DNA of 64,000 nucleotides from positions 1,674,001 through 1,738,000 of the forward strand of contig RQOL01000876.1 of the NCBI GenBank assembly GCA_013076295.1, in the 5' to 3' direction. Origin of the DNA: Sanderia malayensis (Eukaryota; Cnidaria; Scyphozoa; Semaeostomeae; Pelagiidae). Within the stretch, counting starts at the first letter, position 1. Each line of letters opens with the position of its first letter. This document shows positions 18,252-29,991 of this stretch, piece by piece. Both the position numbers and the translations under genes were made by a program. The notes beneath the pieces are model-generated. The model was not told the DNA's origin, searched no databases, and saw only the letters and a program-made list of their open reading frames with translations.

Positions 18252-21200
18252 ATGGACTCAACAGCCGTGGCTGCGTACTTAATTCTCATCTTGGGATGTT
18301 GTTCATTTGTACATCCACGCACATCTTTGGGTAAGTGTTTCTTCTTCTATTCAATCTCTCTCAATTGGTTGACTGTGTACTAGCTTGCGTCGTAAAGCCG
18401 CAAGCCGAGTCAAGCAAATACATATAAGCGAAGAATATATAGCAAAAAAAGCAATACTTAGCAAAGAGTACCATATCAGGGTATTATACAGACAACTGAT
18501 GTCCAAAGGGGAGCCATAGCTTCTCTTTCCCATTCAACAGCGTCCATGGGATAAACAGGTATAGCTATGTACCAACAAAGAGAATATTGACGCTGAATGT
18601 TTAAAATTCAAATTTTGTTATACCGCATTTTATACAAAGCTTCAGTCCGCACAACCGTACCCCTGCTTTTTAGACTGAAATTTGCGTGCACAATCGTGTT
18701 CGATTTGCGTTCGCTTCATTCTTATTTTCTATTTTTTCTTCTGAGCAGGATCTTTGAGACAAAAAAGAAGTGTTAAGCCTGGTGTTTCTCATTTTAATGA
18801 CGTCACAGTTGAAGAGTTGGGTAAGACGCATTCTCATGGCGCTCTGTGTTTTAGCGCCCTCCCCCTTTAGCTAGATATTTGACTTTGAAAGGGGATCAAG
18901 CTTCCCTATTCCATTCCGGAGTTTATCCAGTCAAGAAGGAATTTTGCTCAGAGTTGAAACAGAGAGCTAAAGCTCCTATACCCCACCTTTTAGCAACACG
19001 AAGAATACTAATACACAGTTACGAAGTTACTTAATTAAGCGCGCTGTTCAATGAGTGCCCTTTTAAAAAGTGGAGGAGTTGTTAAAGCCTCTTTGTGTTG
19101 AATTGAGGAAATACACCACTCTTTAAAACATTCTAGAAACTATAAGGATACAGCATGCAGACAGTGGACTGTGTTTGGAGCCAAAGGGAACAATCATCGA
19201 AACATCAGCATGCGAAACAAGCAACACTGGCCAGTTGTTTAGAATGACGAAAACAGGAACATATGCAGGTATAATTTAGATGTTTCTTAAATATTTTCAC
19301 TCCCGCCCACACGTTCCTTGTTGTATTTTGTTTGAAATCCTCCCAAGAAATGTCGACTGGATCTGGGTACTGCTCAGGGCTGCAGAAAGGAGTTAGAAGC
19401 CCTGGGCTAAAAGCAATAAAAAAGCAAGAGGGCACTTGATTTGAGCTTTACAAACAATACATTTGTCTTCCTTTTGTTTGACTTGATGTTGTTTGTAATG
19501 TTTCTTGTACGTAGACAAAGAGACATACCTGAAGCGAAAGTTTTATGTTTGGGGACATTAGGTTGCACCATAGTGAATAGAAAAACTAGTTTTTTCTATT
19601 GACTATGGTTGCACCTATCTCTACTACTTTTCTAGCCCTGCTTTTAACCTGCAGGTATTTATTTGTCTGTTTTTGTTTGTTTATTAATTTGACGTGTGTT
19701 TCCTTGAATTTTTTAGGAAAACTGAAGCATATCAACAGTAATACGTGCATGTCAGTCGTTGCCAATTCCGAACAAGTGGTCCTCACCTCTTGCTCAGTCT
19801 CCGACCGCCTCACCAACATCTGGAAATGTCATTTTCCGTTGGTGCAGCAGGGCAGGACGTGGTTGGAAAATGACTGGGCCGGGTTAAGAGTTGCGTCTGG
19901 TACAACACCGCGCTGTATCACTGTTACCAGTGACAAAAAGGTGAAAGCAAAAGACTGCACGATCTACGGAAAGAATTCGGAACAGAAGATCTTTGTTTAC
20001 GGAAAGAAAAACATGGGAGTTTGTGTGCCTGCAGGTAAATTGGATTATTGATCAAAACAGCCCTGCTCACCCTTATTATAGCTGAGCTATTATCAGGTGG
20101 CATTAGTAGAGTGTCTATAAAACCAACCTTTTGAGGACTGATTTGACTGGACTTTGAAGGGAGGCCGAGCTTCCCCATTCCATTCCGGAGTTTATACAGT
20201 GAAGGAGGGATTTTACTGAAGCCCATATACGACAATTATCTTTAATAATTTCCAAGGTACAGTTTTCAGGCTTAAAACATCTGATACTCTTTCAGATTTC
20301 CATGAAATTTCTTATCCCCCCCCCTTCCCCACCCCACAAAATATTTACCGCTCTGTTGTACGAAAAATCAGATTTTCCAGCATATAATACCTCCAAATTC
20401 ATCAAATGGCAGGAGGGAGGTATGCAAGTATAACCGAATTGCGATGCCACCAGTTTGCATCATATTTCACTGAATCTGGTGCTTCTTGTAAATCTTTGAT
20501 GTGCATTGCCTATTGCGTCATATTCATTTGAATCTGTTTATCATTGAAGGGAATCTGGCTCCAAGAACCACGAGTACCGATTACTACTACTTCAATCATG
20601 CTAAATTTGCCTTAACGTGGGCAATGAAATATATTGAAGTATACATGGTGTATAACAACGGCGTGGTAAGTAAGATTAATCTTCTGATGTTGTCATGGCT
20701 ATATGGCTATTATCCCTCCCACCCGCTACATTGAAGAAGTTCATTGCAAGTTCGTGTCCTTTACATGAAGATTGTTTGCCAACAGATGATAATTTAAATT
20801 ATTTAACATTTTAGTACAATGCCTTTAAATCGAAATACGGCAGTCATGCAACAGCGATGGCAAAGATAAGACAGCATGCAATGGACTCTTTGAACATTGT
20901 TGACAAGGTATTAAGAAATGGTTTATCATGTCATGAAAAGAAATGTTTGTTGAGGTATTTTTCTCTTGTGTGATCTCTCAAAACGTCACACGCACTGCAC
21001 TGCAATTGAAGTGTCGATTACTTACTGGCTGAATGTAGCAGGGGTAGTAAGGGGATGCCCCTGGGTAGTAAGGGGATACCCATGGGTAGGGAGGAGATGC
21101 CCCTGGGTAGTAAAGGGATGCTCTTGAGTAGTAAGGGGATGCCCTTGGCCTTGTGCGTGGACGCGTGTGCGCAAGCGTGTGTGCATACCTCATTTTAAAG

Positions 21201-24200
21201 TGAAGTTATAACAACTTTGTGCTGCGATAAACAGTTTTTTGCAATGATAAAACTACTCAATGAAAAATTTTATTTTTGAAAAAGCAAGCTTGCGATTCCT
21301 TCAAATATTTCCTGGCTCCAATCCATTCCTTATTGTATAACTTTCTTTCAAAATGACGTTGCTCGCATTAACAACCAATTTAAAAGGTGTTGTCTAAGCA
21401 AATTTCTGAGTGCCCGGCTCAAAGTATGCAGTGGGAAATTTCTCTTAAAACTAGATTTGTGTGACTGTATGTTTACCTGTGTTTACAACTACTTTGATAG
21501 GTGTATGCTAAGGCCAAGATACGGGTGGTGCTAACAGGATTTGAAGTTTGGGACCAGAGAGATCTCGCCAATACGGGCAGCACGTCGTCCAGTCAGGAGG
21601 TACATGGAAACTTCAGAGCTTATTCACGAATGTTAAGACTACAGAAGGGCCTCAAATACGACCTTGCCATTCACGTCTTGTGAGTAATTAATTCATTGTC
21701 ATTGTTCTCTTCTTTCTGTGAGACATCTTCCCTCAGCTTCCAAGCCTGCAGTAACTCCTACCTTTAGGCGTTGTGGGAGTAAACCAAGCCTCGTTAATAT
21801 TAGTTTGCTACGAGACTAGGCTCCATGTACGCATGTGCCAGCGAGATAGCCTAGAATAGAAGTGGGAGCAGAGCAGTAGTGTAACGTCTTGCATGAGTCT
21901 AGCGGCAGGTCTACAGCCACAAGAATTTTATAATGCGTACATATTGGTTTGTTAAGGTAAAGGTAAATTATACTTATTATCTGCCTTGCCTTGGCGGCGT
22001 AACGACTACATAAAATGTCTAAATTCGAAGTCAATTTGAAGTAAATTCGAAGTAAATTTGAAGTTTCAGGTCATGCAACGTGGCTTTATCTTTCGATATG
22101 GTTGCTCTCTCCCAAGGGTCTTCGCTATTGTTAAAATACCTTGTCAACATTTTCAATGTTTATTTCATGCCATTGTTCACCAGAATATTCAACTTAGGAT
22201 AGAAAGCATTCATCGACCTGAATAATGGAATAATTACTGTTTTAATCGAAGCCTTGTTTGCAAGTTTTCTTCTTTAACATTTAAACTTGTGCGTTTTTGA
22301 CAGTGACAAGGATCTTTACGGTGCCGCGGGTACGGCTTCCTCTCACTACTGCAGCCAATCAAGTTGGAATGAAGTCTTTACAATGGCAACGGTAAGCTAC
22401 AACATAACAATAGAATGGCCTATTCTTTGTTCAAATTATACCATTATTACCTAAAAGCTTTGAGATTATCGATTGTCTTGTTGGCATAAGCTTACCGTAT
22501 TTCCTCTAATTAGCGCCCACCCTCTTTTAACCGCCCCCTCCAATAAGCGCCCACCTTAAAATCAAAAAGTGTGAACCAATTGTAATTCTTAAATTTCACT
22601 GTTTGGTTCAAATAATTTTGCCAGATACTTTTCTAATGTTGCAAAATTTTTAATAAGCGTCCGGGCGCTTATTAGAGGAAAAATGGTATGTTATGTTTGG
22701 CCAATTGCTTTTCTTTATCTGTAGAAGTTAGCTTTGTGCTCAAATAACAGCCTTCCTAATTTATAATAATATATTCAATGAACGTCGTTTCCAATAAATG
22801 CTCAAGACAAAAAATTATGATAATAATGATTGATAATAATTATCAATGATAATAAATACTGTCATGAATTATCATTTATAATAATTATCAGAAATTATGA
22901 TAATAAATTCTCCACACATAAAATGGAAGTTACTTCTAGTTCATTACTACTTATTATCATAATTAGCATAATTAATTCACTTCTATTCCCGTGTTATTCC
23001 AATATTAGTTCTATTTACTCATCTTTCTTTCTTTCAAATCGCATTTTAATTACATTATGAAGTACACCATTTAATATTATTTCTTATTAACTTTGCATCA
23101 ACGTTGCATAAAATATCCATTACTCATTTACAAAAAAGTTGATTTAGCCTATTTATTTTGCTTTTAGCTTGGAGGCCAGGACAAGACTCGCGCGAAATCG
23201 CTTGCGAACATCTTAACCCACGAATTGGCTCATCATTTTCGCGCGGGACATAATTTTGGTGCTGTATAATTGCTTTCAAAAATGTTTTCTTATGCTTGAA
23301 TAATCCTCTTATGTGTATTTATTGCCAACAATTCATTTAGTTACATCGTAACTTTTTCTCACTGAAATAGGAAAAAGATTTTAAAATAGAATCGATTTAT
23401 ATTTATGATGGTAATAGAAATAATAACAATTTTCTTGATTTTTAGATCCCTTATATACCTGTCCGACATATCACTTATTTGGGGGTAGATGCACGCTTGG
23501 AGGAAATGAGTATGAGTTATTCAGTTATATTTTCAGTTGCGGTTACTTCACGGTTATGCATGACCGGCTATTTGTGACGTCACTGTATTTAAACCCAGCT
23601 GAAGCATTCGTTTTCATGAATGTTTCGAATTCATACACGAAGTAAATTAGCAATATATCTAATAATTCTCTAATTTTCCTTCAGTTGGCCTAAGGGCTTT
23701 TCCATGGGAGAATTCAACAGTATTCGATATTACAAGTTCTCTTGCTTGGACAACAAGCCCCTTCAGGTATAATATTTATATATAATCGTGTTGTATTAAC
23801 AGTGAAACATTAGGAGGTTATGTTGATACGTAAACGGTATGGATGAAATGAGGTTGCCATGACGCTAATTCAAAGATATGAAGGGGTCTATGAAAGGGGT
23901 ATAAGGAGTTATAGAGGAAGAAAAGAAGCATTAAGAAAGAAGTACGAACTACGAAGAAGCATAAAGAAGAGGTTTGAGGAAGCATGAAGAAGAGGTGTGA
24001 AGCATAAACAGATATTGTTGTGTGTGAGAGAGAGAGGTGGGTTCCTAAAACCATTAAGAGGCCAAACACACTCAAGAGAGGCATAAAATTGCATAAAATT
24101 GCATTGGGTAACGCATGATAGAACTACTTTATTCTTGCGATGAAACTTTTACTAAGCACGCATTTTTCATCGTAGTCGACAATTGTTGGTTGTGGCAATG

Positions 24201-27200
24201 GTGTTATTGAACCTGGGGAAGAATGTGATTGTGGCAGCTCTGAGGTTACTCGAAATTCACACTGTTCTCGTATTCATTCTCATATTATCACGCATGCGTA
24301 TGCGCACGCGCAGGGTTTTTCAACACTCCACGCTTTCATTTCCTTCCAACCTTCCAATCATAATCGCCAATCCAGATTTATTTTAATGCAGGTTTCACAG
24401 GAGAAGACTTCATTAATGATATAAAATCAAAATTTGTTTCTAACCACATCATAAATAGAGTCCTTTTCTAATTCTAGAATGTAAACTTTCATTGACGGGA
24501 AATTTGTTTGATGCTCTACAGGATTGCAAGTTGAGAGACCCCTGTTGCGATGGAAGTATTTGTAAACTGAAGCGTGCCTTCAATACTAATGTTGAATGCA
24601 GTAGCGAAAAATGTTGCACAAATTGCAAGGTAATCTAAATAGTTCCCAATACAATAATGTAAGAACAGTAAGCAAGATTATGAAAATATAGAATTAGTAA
24701 TATGAAATAATGATGGTAACAATGCAGCTACACGCTTTTTTTTTTATAAGGAACCTAGCTCGGGCCTAGTTCTTTAAATTCCTTATTTTGAGACCTCTTT
24801 TGACCACTTTGTAGTTCTATAAGTTCCTTAATAGTTCCTTAATTGTAAGTTCGCATTTAGTGGACATAATTAGTACAGACGCAAGAAAAGCATTTAAATT
24901 CAACGTTTTGCTATAAACTTGTGAAAAGATAACAGGTTAAAACACGAAGAAGCTTCATATAATGTAAAAGTACTGAAAATCAATGGAACTGGCTTCCTAA
25001 TTGTAAATTGTGTGGAAATATAAATATATTCAAAATTAAAAAGTTCCTTAGTGATTTGGCCTTTAGTAGCAAAAGTTCCTTAAGTTTTTTGACCTTCTAC
25101 ATGTAGGTTCCTTATAAACGGTTCCTTATAAAAAAAAAAGCGTGTATATGTATTATAACTGTATTATAACACATTGTGTTATGCAAGTATAGAATAAATG
25201 ATAAATCTCATTTTTATTTTAGTATGATTATACGAAGACGGCTTGCCAAGGTAAATCTATTTTTCTTTTTTATTCCTGTACACTGTGATTGATGTACGTT
25301 GTTGTTTTACATTGCAGACTATTAGCTACCATATGTCAATGTCTTCCACTTTGTATATCTATTCCACCTGTTCTATATGTTTCGCTAAATACGCCTGTTT
25401 CATTATGTTTGGAATGTGGAATGTGGAATGTAGAATGTAGAATGTGGAACATGGAATGTGGAATAAACAGGTGTCGTGTGGAGTCAAGGAATCCGAGCCC
25501 AGCTGTGGTTATCTTATCGTGGTTTGATTGAAAATCATTCCTTATTTGCTGTTTATATTGTAGTTCCAGTGACGAAGATTGAAGGACGGAGTTATGGCGT
25601 AATAAGTGAGATTGGCAATGCAGTAAGTCAGAGAAAAAGCTGGAAGATAACAATGCAACCAGGACAGACAGTCACGCTTATTATAAACTTGTTTGACTTT
25701 GAATTTGACGAAGGCTGTCCATTTGATTACATCGAAGTCAGGGATGGTGGCTCAAGGAGTAGCCAATTGCTCGGGAGATATTGCCGCAGCCCTATTAATA
25801 TGCAAGTCAAATCTTCATCTAACGAGGTCTTTGTTACATTCAGAAGTGACTCCTCCTTTCCTAGCAACTTCAAGCTCATCTACACAGCTACAGTTGATTA
25901 TCAAGATGGTGAGCATAACTGTTTTTTAACATTAAATAAATAGTAGAACAATCTTTGGTCGGTACAGAACTTCAAAATAGTTTTGAAAATCGGAAAAATA
26001 GCGAAACATAATAACTACTAAAGCTGTTTCGTCTGACACTCATCGGAGTAGTACGTCAGAAAGAGAACGAAAATGAAAACCTAACGAATAATTATACCCA
26101 GAAAAGAATCTGTCTACATCAAAACCATGGATCCCATATTGTGCAGACAGAAAGAGTTCGTTTTTCCATTGGGACTCTTTCAATAATTTATTGTTCGATC
26201 ACCGGTGATGATTGGTTGTTTTTGCACTATATCAATCACTCACCTCTTTTCTGATTGGCCAATTTCGATCCTCTTCTGGGTATAATAATCTGTTAGGTTT
26301 TCATTTTCGTTCTCTTTCTGACGTGCTACTCCGATGAGTGTCAGACGAAAAGCTTTGGTATTTATTATGCTTCGCTATGTTTTCGATTTTCAAAGCTATA
26401 TTAAATAAATACAGTAACCACTTGCGTGAGAGAACCTGTGAACTCTGCATTCGGCCTATTGTCTCATAGCAATAGCCTATTGTCTAATAAAAATAGCATA
26501 TTGTCTAATAACATTAGCCTATTTGCTCACCTGTCTCTTATGTGCGTCTTTTCACACCAATTTATTTACTTCTGCTAAAGATTTCTTCATCACTTTCACT
26601 TCATCATTGCAGATTCAAATGAAGTCATTGTGAGAAGCTTGAGGGACAGCAAATGTTTTGGCATGGACTCCAGTAAGAAATACATCGTTACGGACTCTCA
26701 GTGTCAGGACCGGTTCATCTGGACAAATCGTTTCTACATTAAACACGTTGGTACCGGACTATGCATCAGTCCGCGTCCATGGTACGGAAAATATTATCCC
26801 GGAGCCCGGATTGAACCGACCGGTGATTGTTCCCACTACGGCTCCGTGTTTGTTCCGACCAGCCAAGGAACCATTGTGCATGCTGTAAGCGGCTACTGTA
26901 TTTACAATAACGGCTACAGCCTCTCATTGTCGAACTGTGGAACTCAGACATCATATAGGTTCTCGGTTGAAACAAGTAAGTCAAGTTAATTTATCTTCCT
27001 CAACTCTATGTTTACAATTAACTTCTCGGAATCTCTCGTTTGCCAAATGAGGTAGTCGTTGCCATTTTCAGAATAGCTCATTGCGAATTGAAAGTTTACG
27101 GATAATGTAAGAAACTGTTCTTTCTGATGTACCCCCCTTTCATTTCGTGTAGGATATTGCCATGTGCGTTAGCTGCATTTTAGTTTGTGGGTAGCTGCAT

Positions 27201-28786
27201 TTTAGTACACCTAATCATGAAAATATGCCGATCACGTCCAATCACTTTATCATAATATCCACGAGAGAAGCCTCAATTTGCATATCCAAAGTAATCTATA
27301 TACGATTCTCTTCAAAGATCGCTCTATTCCAACAACAGAGATTCCACATCCCACCGTATTGTTATTGGTATTGCGGCTGTGCATTGGTGTATGAACCAAT
27401 GAGGTATCAGCATGTGTCTACACGTGTCTACATGTGTCTACAGGGTCTACACGTGTCTACATGGTCTACACATGTCTACATGGTCTACATGTGTTTTCAA
27501 TTGCGTTTTTTCATTGTTTGCAGCCACAGGTCCAACTACTCAGCCACCGCCTGCTCAAGGGCAATTTCGAATTCGCCATTTCAACCAGAAGTGCTTCAAT
27601 CGCGAAAGTGCCAGCAGCAACAAAATCCAACTGAAGTCCACCTGCGACGATCTGTTCCACATGAATGTGAATAAACAACTGGTCCATTCTGCGTCTGGCA
27701 AGTGTGTTGCACCTCAATCAAGCGGTGACAATTCATTGCTCGTTCTACAAACATCTTGTACTGATAATTCGAAGTTCGAGTCCACTGCTACCGGTGCCCT
27801 AAAGCATGTTTCCACAGGTCGCTGTGTGCATCCGCTAAATGGCGCTCTCGACCCGAAAGAGGGACAGTTTGTTGTCATTTACACAGGATGTGACAGCGAT
27901 AGGCTCAAATTTGCTCTCGAGCCAGGTAACTTTTGTTACAATTGTCAATTTTAATGTTGAATCTGGTCAAAGCACCCTTTGGAGCCATGTAACACTCAAA
28001 TGTCCACGACATGTTGATGCAGTGCATGTAATTTTTTTTCTCTTTCAAGTGATACCCAAGGTAAGAACTTTCAGCATTCGGCATTACGGTGGCCTGTGTC
28101 TTTCTTACCGAGCTTCAAACAACCGGCTCCGTCTCATCTCGTCCTGCACGGAGAAATTCACGCTCACTTCAACACACGCGCTCATGCACGTGCAGTCGGG
28201 TAAATGCGTCCTACCCGCGGGCACCTTCAACGGTGCGAGCATTGGCCTCTCTTCCGATTGCAACGATGCCAATGCGAGGTTCCAGCAAACTGCTTCATTC
28301 TCAATCAAACAGTTGTCAACTGGCAAGTGCGTTCACCCCTACATGGGAAGCGCGTCTCCAAGCATTGATACTGACGCCGTTATTTACAGTGGATGCGATG
28401 ACAAAAGAGTTCAATTCAAATTCATTTACGGTAAGTAGTACGCGGAACTACGGAATGGAATATTGGAACGATATCCTGCATTTAACTCTAGGGTCAAGTG
28501 ACCATTTTGGGGGGGCTGCTTCTATTTGGACTGCACCATGAGACAGAATTTTGGGGGCTGAAGATTAGTTGCCCTTATGGGGAGATGGGACGGTATCAGA
28601 GGTTTTACTGTACTTTGGTCTGACACTCATCGGAGTAGTACGTCAGAAAGAGAACGAAAATGAAAACCTAACGAATAATTATAATTTCTTTTGATGCAAT
28701 ACTGTATTTCATTACGTGATTTGTTATTCCACATCTTAGCGATGCCCAATAACGTGTTGTTATTTTTCTTTGCAGATCAAATGTAG
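18252..28786 (+). CDS. secreted beta-trefoil / ADAM-type metalloprotease / disintegrin / CUB / 3x beta-trefoil protein
   Basis: Nineteen exons: 18252-18330, 18749-18820, 19137-19268, 19717-20034, 20550-20665, 20815-20907, 21501-21679, 22304-22391, 23168-23258, 23446-23509, 23685-23766, 24176-24244, 24522-24629, 25223-25250, 25564-25908, 26613-26975, 27524-27925, 28050-28430, 28776-28786. They total 3021 nt in one frame (1006 residues). Domains: signal peptide (1-22), RQKR furin-type site near 32, a ricin-like beta-trefoil (about 50-200), and a reprolysin domain (about 205-438: KYIEVYMVYNNGV, IRVVLTGFEVW, HELAHHFRAGH). Then half a disintegrin domain (CGNGVIEPGEECDCGS to CCTNCK), a CUB domain (507-621) and three trefoils (622-742, 743-876, 877-1003). 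It is probably an extracellular, glycan-binding protease or inactive protease. The classical ADAM prodomain, the second half of the disintegrin and a membrane anchor are absent. Protease residues are discussed in the findings. The family call is firm; substrate unknown. Confidence 0.9.
18885..18956 (+). repeat. dispersed repeat pair member (intronic)
   Basis: The stretch containing CATTCCGGAGTTTATCCAGT recurs diverged at about 20147-20224 as CATTCCGGAGTTTATACAGT, in the same orientation and in another intron of the same gene. Both start from GACTTTGAA(A)GGG and end near GGATTTTACTGA / GGAATTTTGCTCA. It is a short dispersed repeat of unknown class. Confidence 0.6.
20147..20224 (+). repeat. dispersed repeat pair member (intronic)
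   Basis: This is the second copy of the repeat described at 18885-18956, in the same orientation and about 75 bp long. It lies in the intron between the N-terminal trefoil and the protease domain. Confidence 0.6.
21036..21150. repeat. minisatellite, about 24-bp unit
   Basis: About five units of GGGTAGTAAGGGGATGCCCCT, with point changes, lie in an intron of the metalloprotease gene. A run of alternating GTGTGCGCAAGCGTGTGTGC follows. Confidence 0.85.
22493..22688. mobile_element. TACCGT-family inverted-repeat element, copy 3 (ATTTCCTCTAATTAGCGC ends)
   Basis: The left end is TACCGTATTTCCTCTAATTA. The right end CGCTTATTAGAGGAAAAATGGTA has diverged by a few bases. The inside has CGCCCACC and CGCCCCC blocks. 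It is intronic in the metalloprotease gene. Confidence 0.75.
24729..25147. mobile_element. inverted-repeat element with TACACGCTTTTTTTTTTATAAGG ends
   Basis: The left end TACACGCTTTTTTTTTTATA continues AGGAACC. The right end in reverse complement begins ATACACGCTTTTTTTTTTAT and continues AAGGAACC, so the arms agree over about 27 bp. Inside, words such as AGTTCCTTA and TTCCTTAT recur. It is intronic and has no coding capacity. Weaker relatives seem to lie at about 39546-39851 and in the NSMAF intron near 6780-7010. Confidence 0.75.
25971..26401. mobile_element. MITE with about 125-bp terminal inverted repeats
   Basis: The arm running from about 25971 to 26105 (containing CTGACACTCATCGGAGTAG and GTCAGAAAGAGAACGAAAAT) is matched in reverse complement from about 26272 to 26401 with few changes. 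The centre is about 165 bp. A third, solo copy of the arm core lies at about 28616-28684. It is non-coding and lies between the CUB exon and the next trefoil exon. Confidence 0.85.
26451..26523. repeat. short tandem repeat, 22-bp unit
   Basis: Three to four copies of a unit like CCTATTGTCTAATAACAATAG lie in tandem in an intron of the metalloprotease gene. Confidence 0.75.
27408..27493. repeat. short tandem repeat of GTCTACATGT words
   Basis: About eight copies of an 11-bp word (TGTCTACATG and variants) lie about 30 bp upstream of a trefoil exon, within the intron near its acceptor. Confidence 0.8.
28487..28608 (-). repeat. dispersed repeat, inverted relative to 35817-35943
   Basis: The reverse complement of this stretch (CCTCTGATACCGTCCC, CTAATCTTCAGCCCC, GTCACTTGACCCTAG) matches 35817-35943 with scattered differences. 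Both copies are intronic, one in the metalloprotease gene and one in the PAN/trefoil gene. It may be the end of a larger DNA transposon. Confidence 0.7.
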
Positions 28787-29124
28787 ATCCAGCAAGTTTC
28801 ATTCAGTAGAAATGACTCAATTGTATTCGTAACGTCGATGACCCACAATGTGTGGTACATACGGTATGATGAAATGAAAACCTGATCACTAATCTTTGCA
28901 TATATCTTATTTTACTCTTAAAGCACTTCGACTGAAGGATTTGTAGCTTACTCACCTACATTTGCGCCCTTGGAAGGATATGCTTTTTCCCAATTCCATA
29001 ACAGGGCATCAAACCCTACAACCTCACCAGTTACGTGAGAAAGATTTAGAAATCCCTTTGGCTCGTTGTCAGGTGGCTCTTTTCCCTTTCATCCATCATT
29101 TTAAACAATGTCTTTTGTACTTTA

Positions 29125-29805
29125 ATCGGAGAAACTTTCGCGGGAAGAAACTTTCGCGATTTTCGCGTCTTTGGCCAAAATTCGCGAAAGTTTATTGCGC
29201 AAAATTTTCTAAAATATGAAATTCGCGAAAGTTTATTCTTAATTGAAATTTCAAAATTGGAAATTCGCGAAAGTTTATTCTCGCAAAAACGCTATTGTGA
29301 AAAACTGGTAATCCCAGAGTGAAAGGCGATTAACAAAGAAAAACATTTATTCATTTCATTAGTTAGTTTCATTGGTTAATCAATTATAATGGCGTCAGTT
29401 TCTAATGCTGCTTTAGTTTCCTTTTCTTTTTTAGTTTTACTAAAAAACATAGTTCTTATGTCTCTGTCTTGACTAGGTTTGCGTGATGAAGTAGTATCAG
29501 TAAGCTTTTTTTTTGACTGGGGGAGTAAGAGCAGAAATTGGTTGCTGACTTGTAATGAAAGTTCCAACAATCACCTTATCTTTTGGTTCTGCATAAAACT
29601 TTTCCTGATACTTCAAATTTTTTGTTTAAAGTTTCTGTTCAGACTTTTCGCGAAAGTTTATTCGCGCAAAATTTTCGACTTAGCTGAAACGCGAAAGTTT
29701 ATTCGCGCGAAATATCCGATTTTGCCTGAAACGCGAAAGTTAATTCTATAAATTTCGCGTTTTTCTTGCCTCGCGAAAGTTTCTTCCCGCGAAAGTTTCT
29801 CCGAT
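29125..29805. mobile_element. 681-bp TIR element packed with CGCGAAAGTTT repeats
   Basis: The ends ATCGGAGAAACTTTCGCGGG and the reverse complement of the right end agree over about 35 bp, with TA outside both. The word CGCGAAAGTTTATTCGCG or close variants recurs about eight times in the outer thirds, pointing inward from both sides. The centre (about 29300-29630) is AT-rich. No transposase frame is visible. It is probably a non-autonomous element; the TA borders fit a Tc1/mariner-like source. Confidence 0.8.
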
Positions 29806-29991
29806 TAACTGTATGTATGACGTAGAAATTAATGTGGAAACGAGGCTAGAACAGCAAATAATCTTTCAAAGTAAAACGTACATATTGCGTTCACTTCAAC
29901 CTGTGAGGAAAGCATGATGCAACAGCAACCCGACACCGTTAGCTTTTCGCAAAACCACAACAATGGTCAATACAATGATACACATACCTCG

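Noticed and set aside
23259..23272. Stop codon directly after HNFGAV as a truncated protease
   Set aside because: A GT donor just before it (after 23258) joins in phase to the next exon, which carries the expected Cys residues and leads into the disintegrin.
25407..25470. GAATGTGGAAT repeats as a coding segment (frame at 25289)
   Set aside because: Simple repeat inside an intron between the disintegrin and CUB exons.
27408..27493. CRISPR-like array
   Set aside because: Eukaryotic intron with a simple 11-bp tandem repeat and no spacers.
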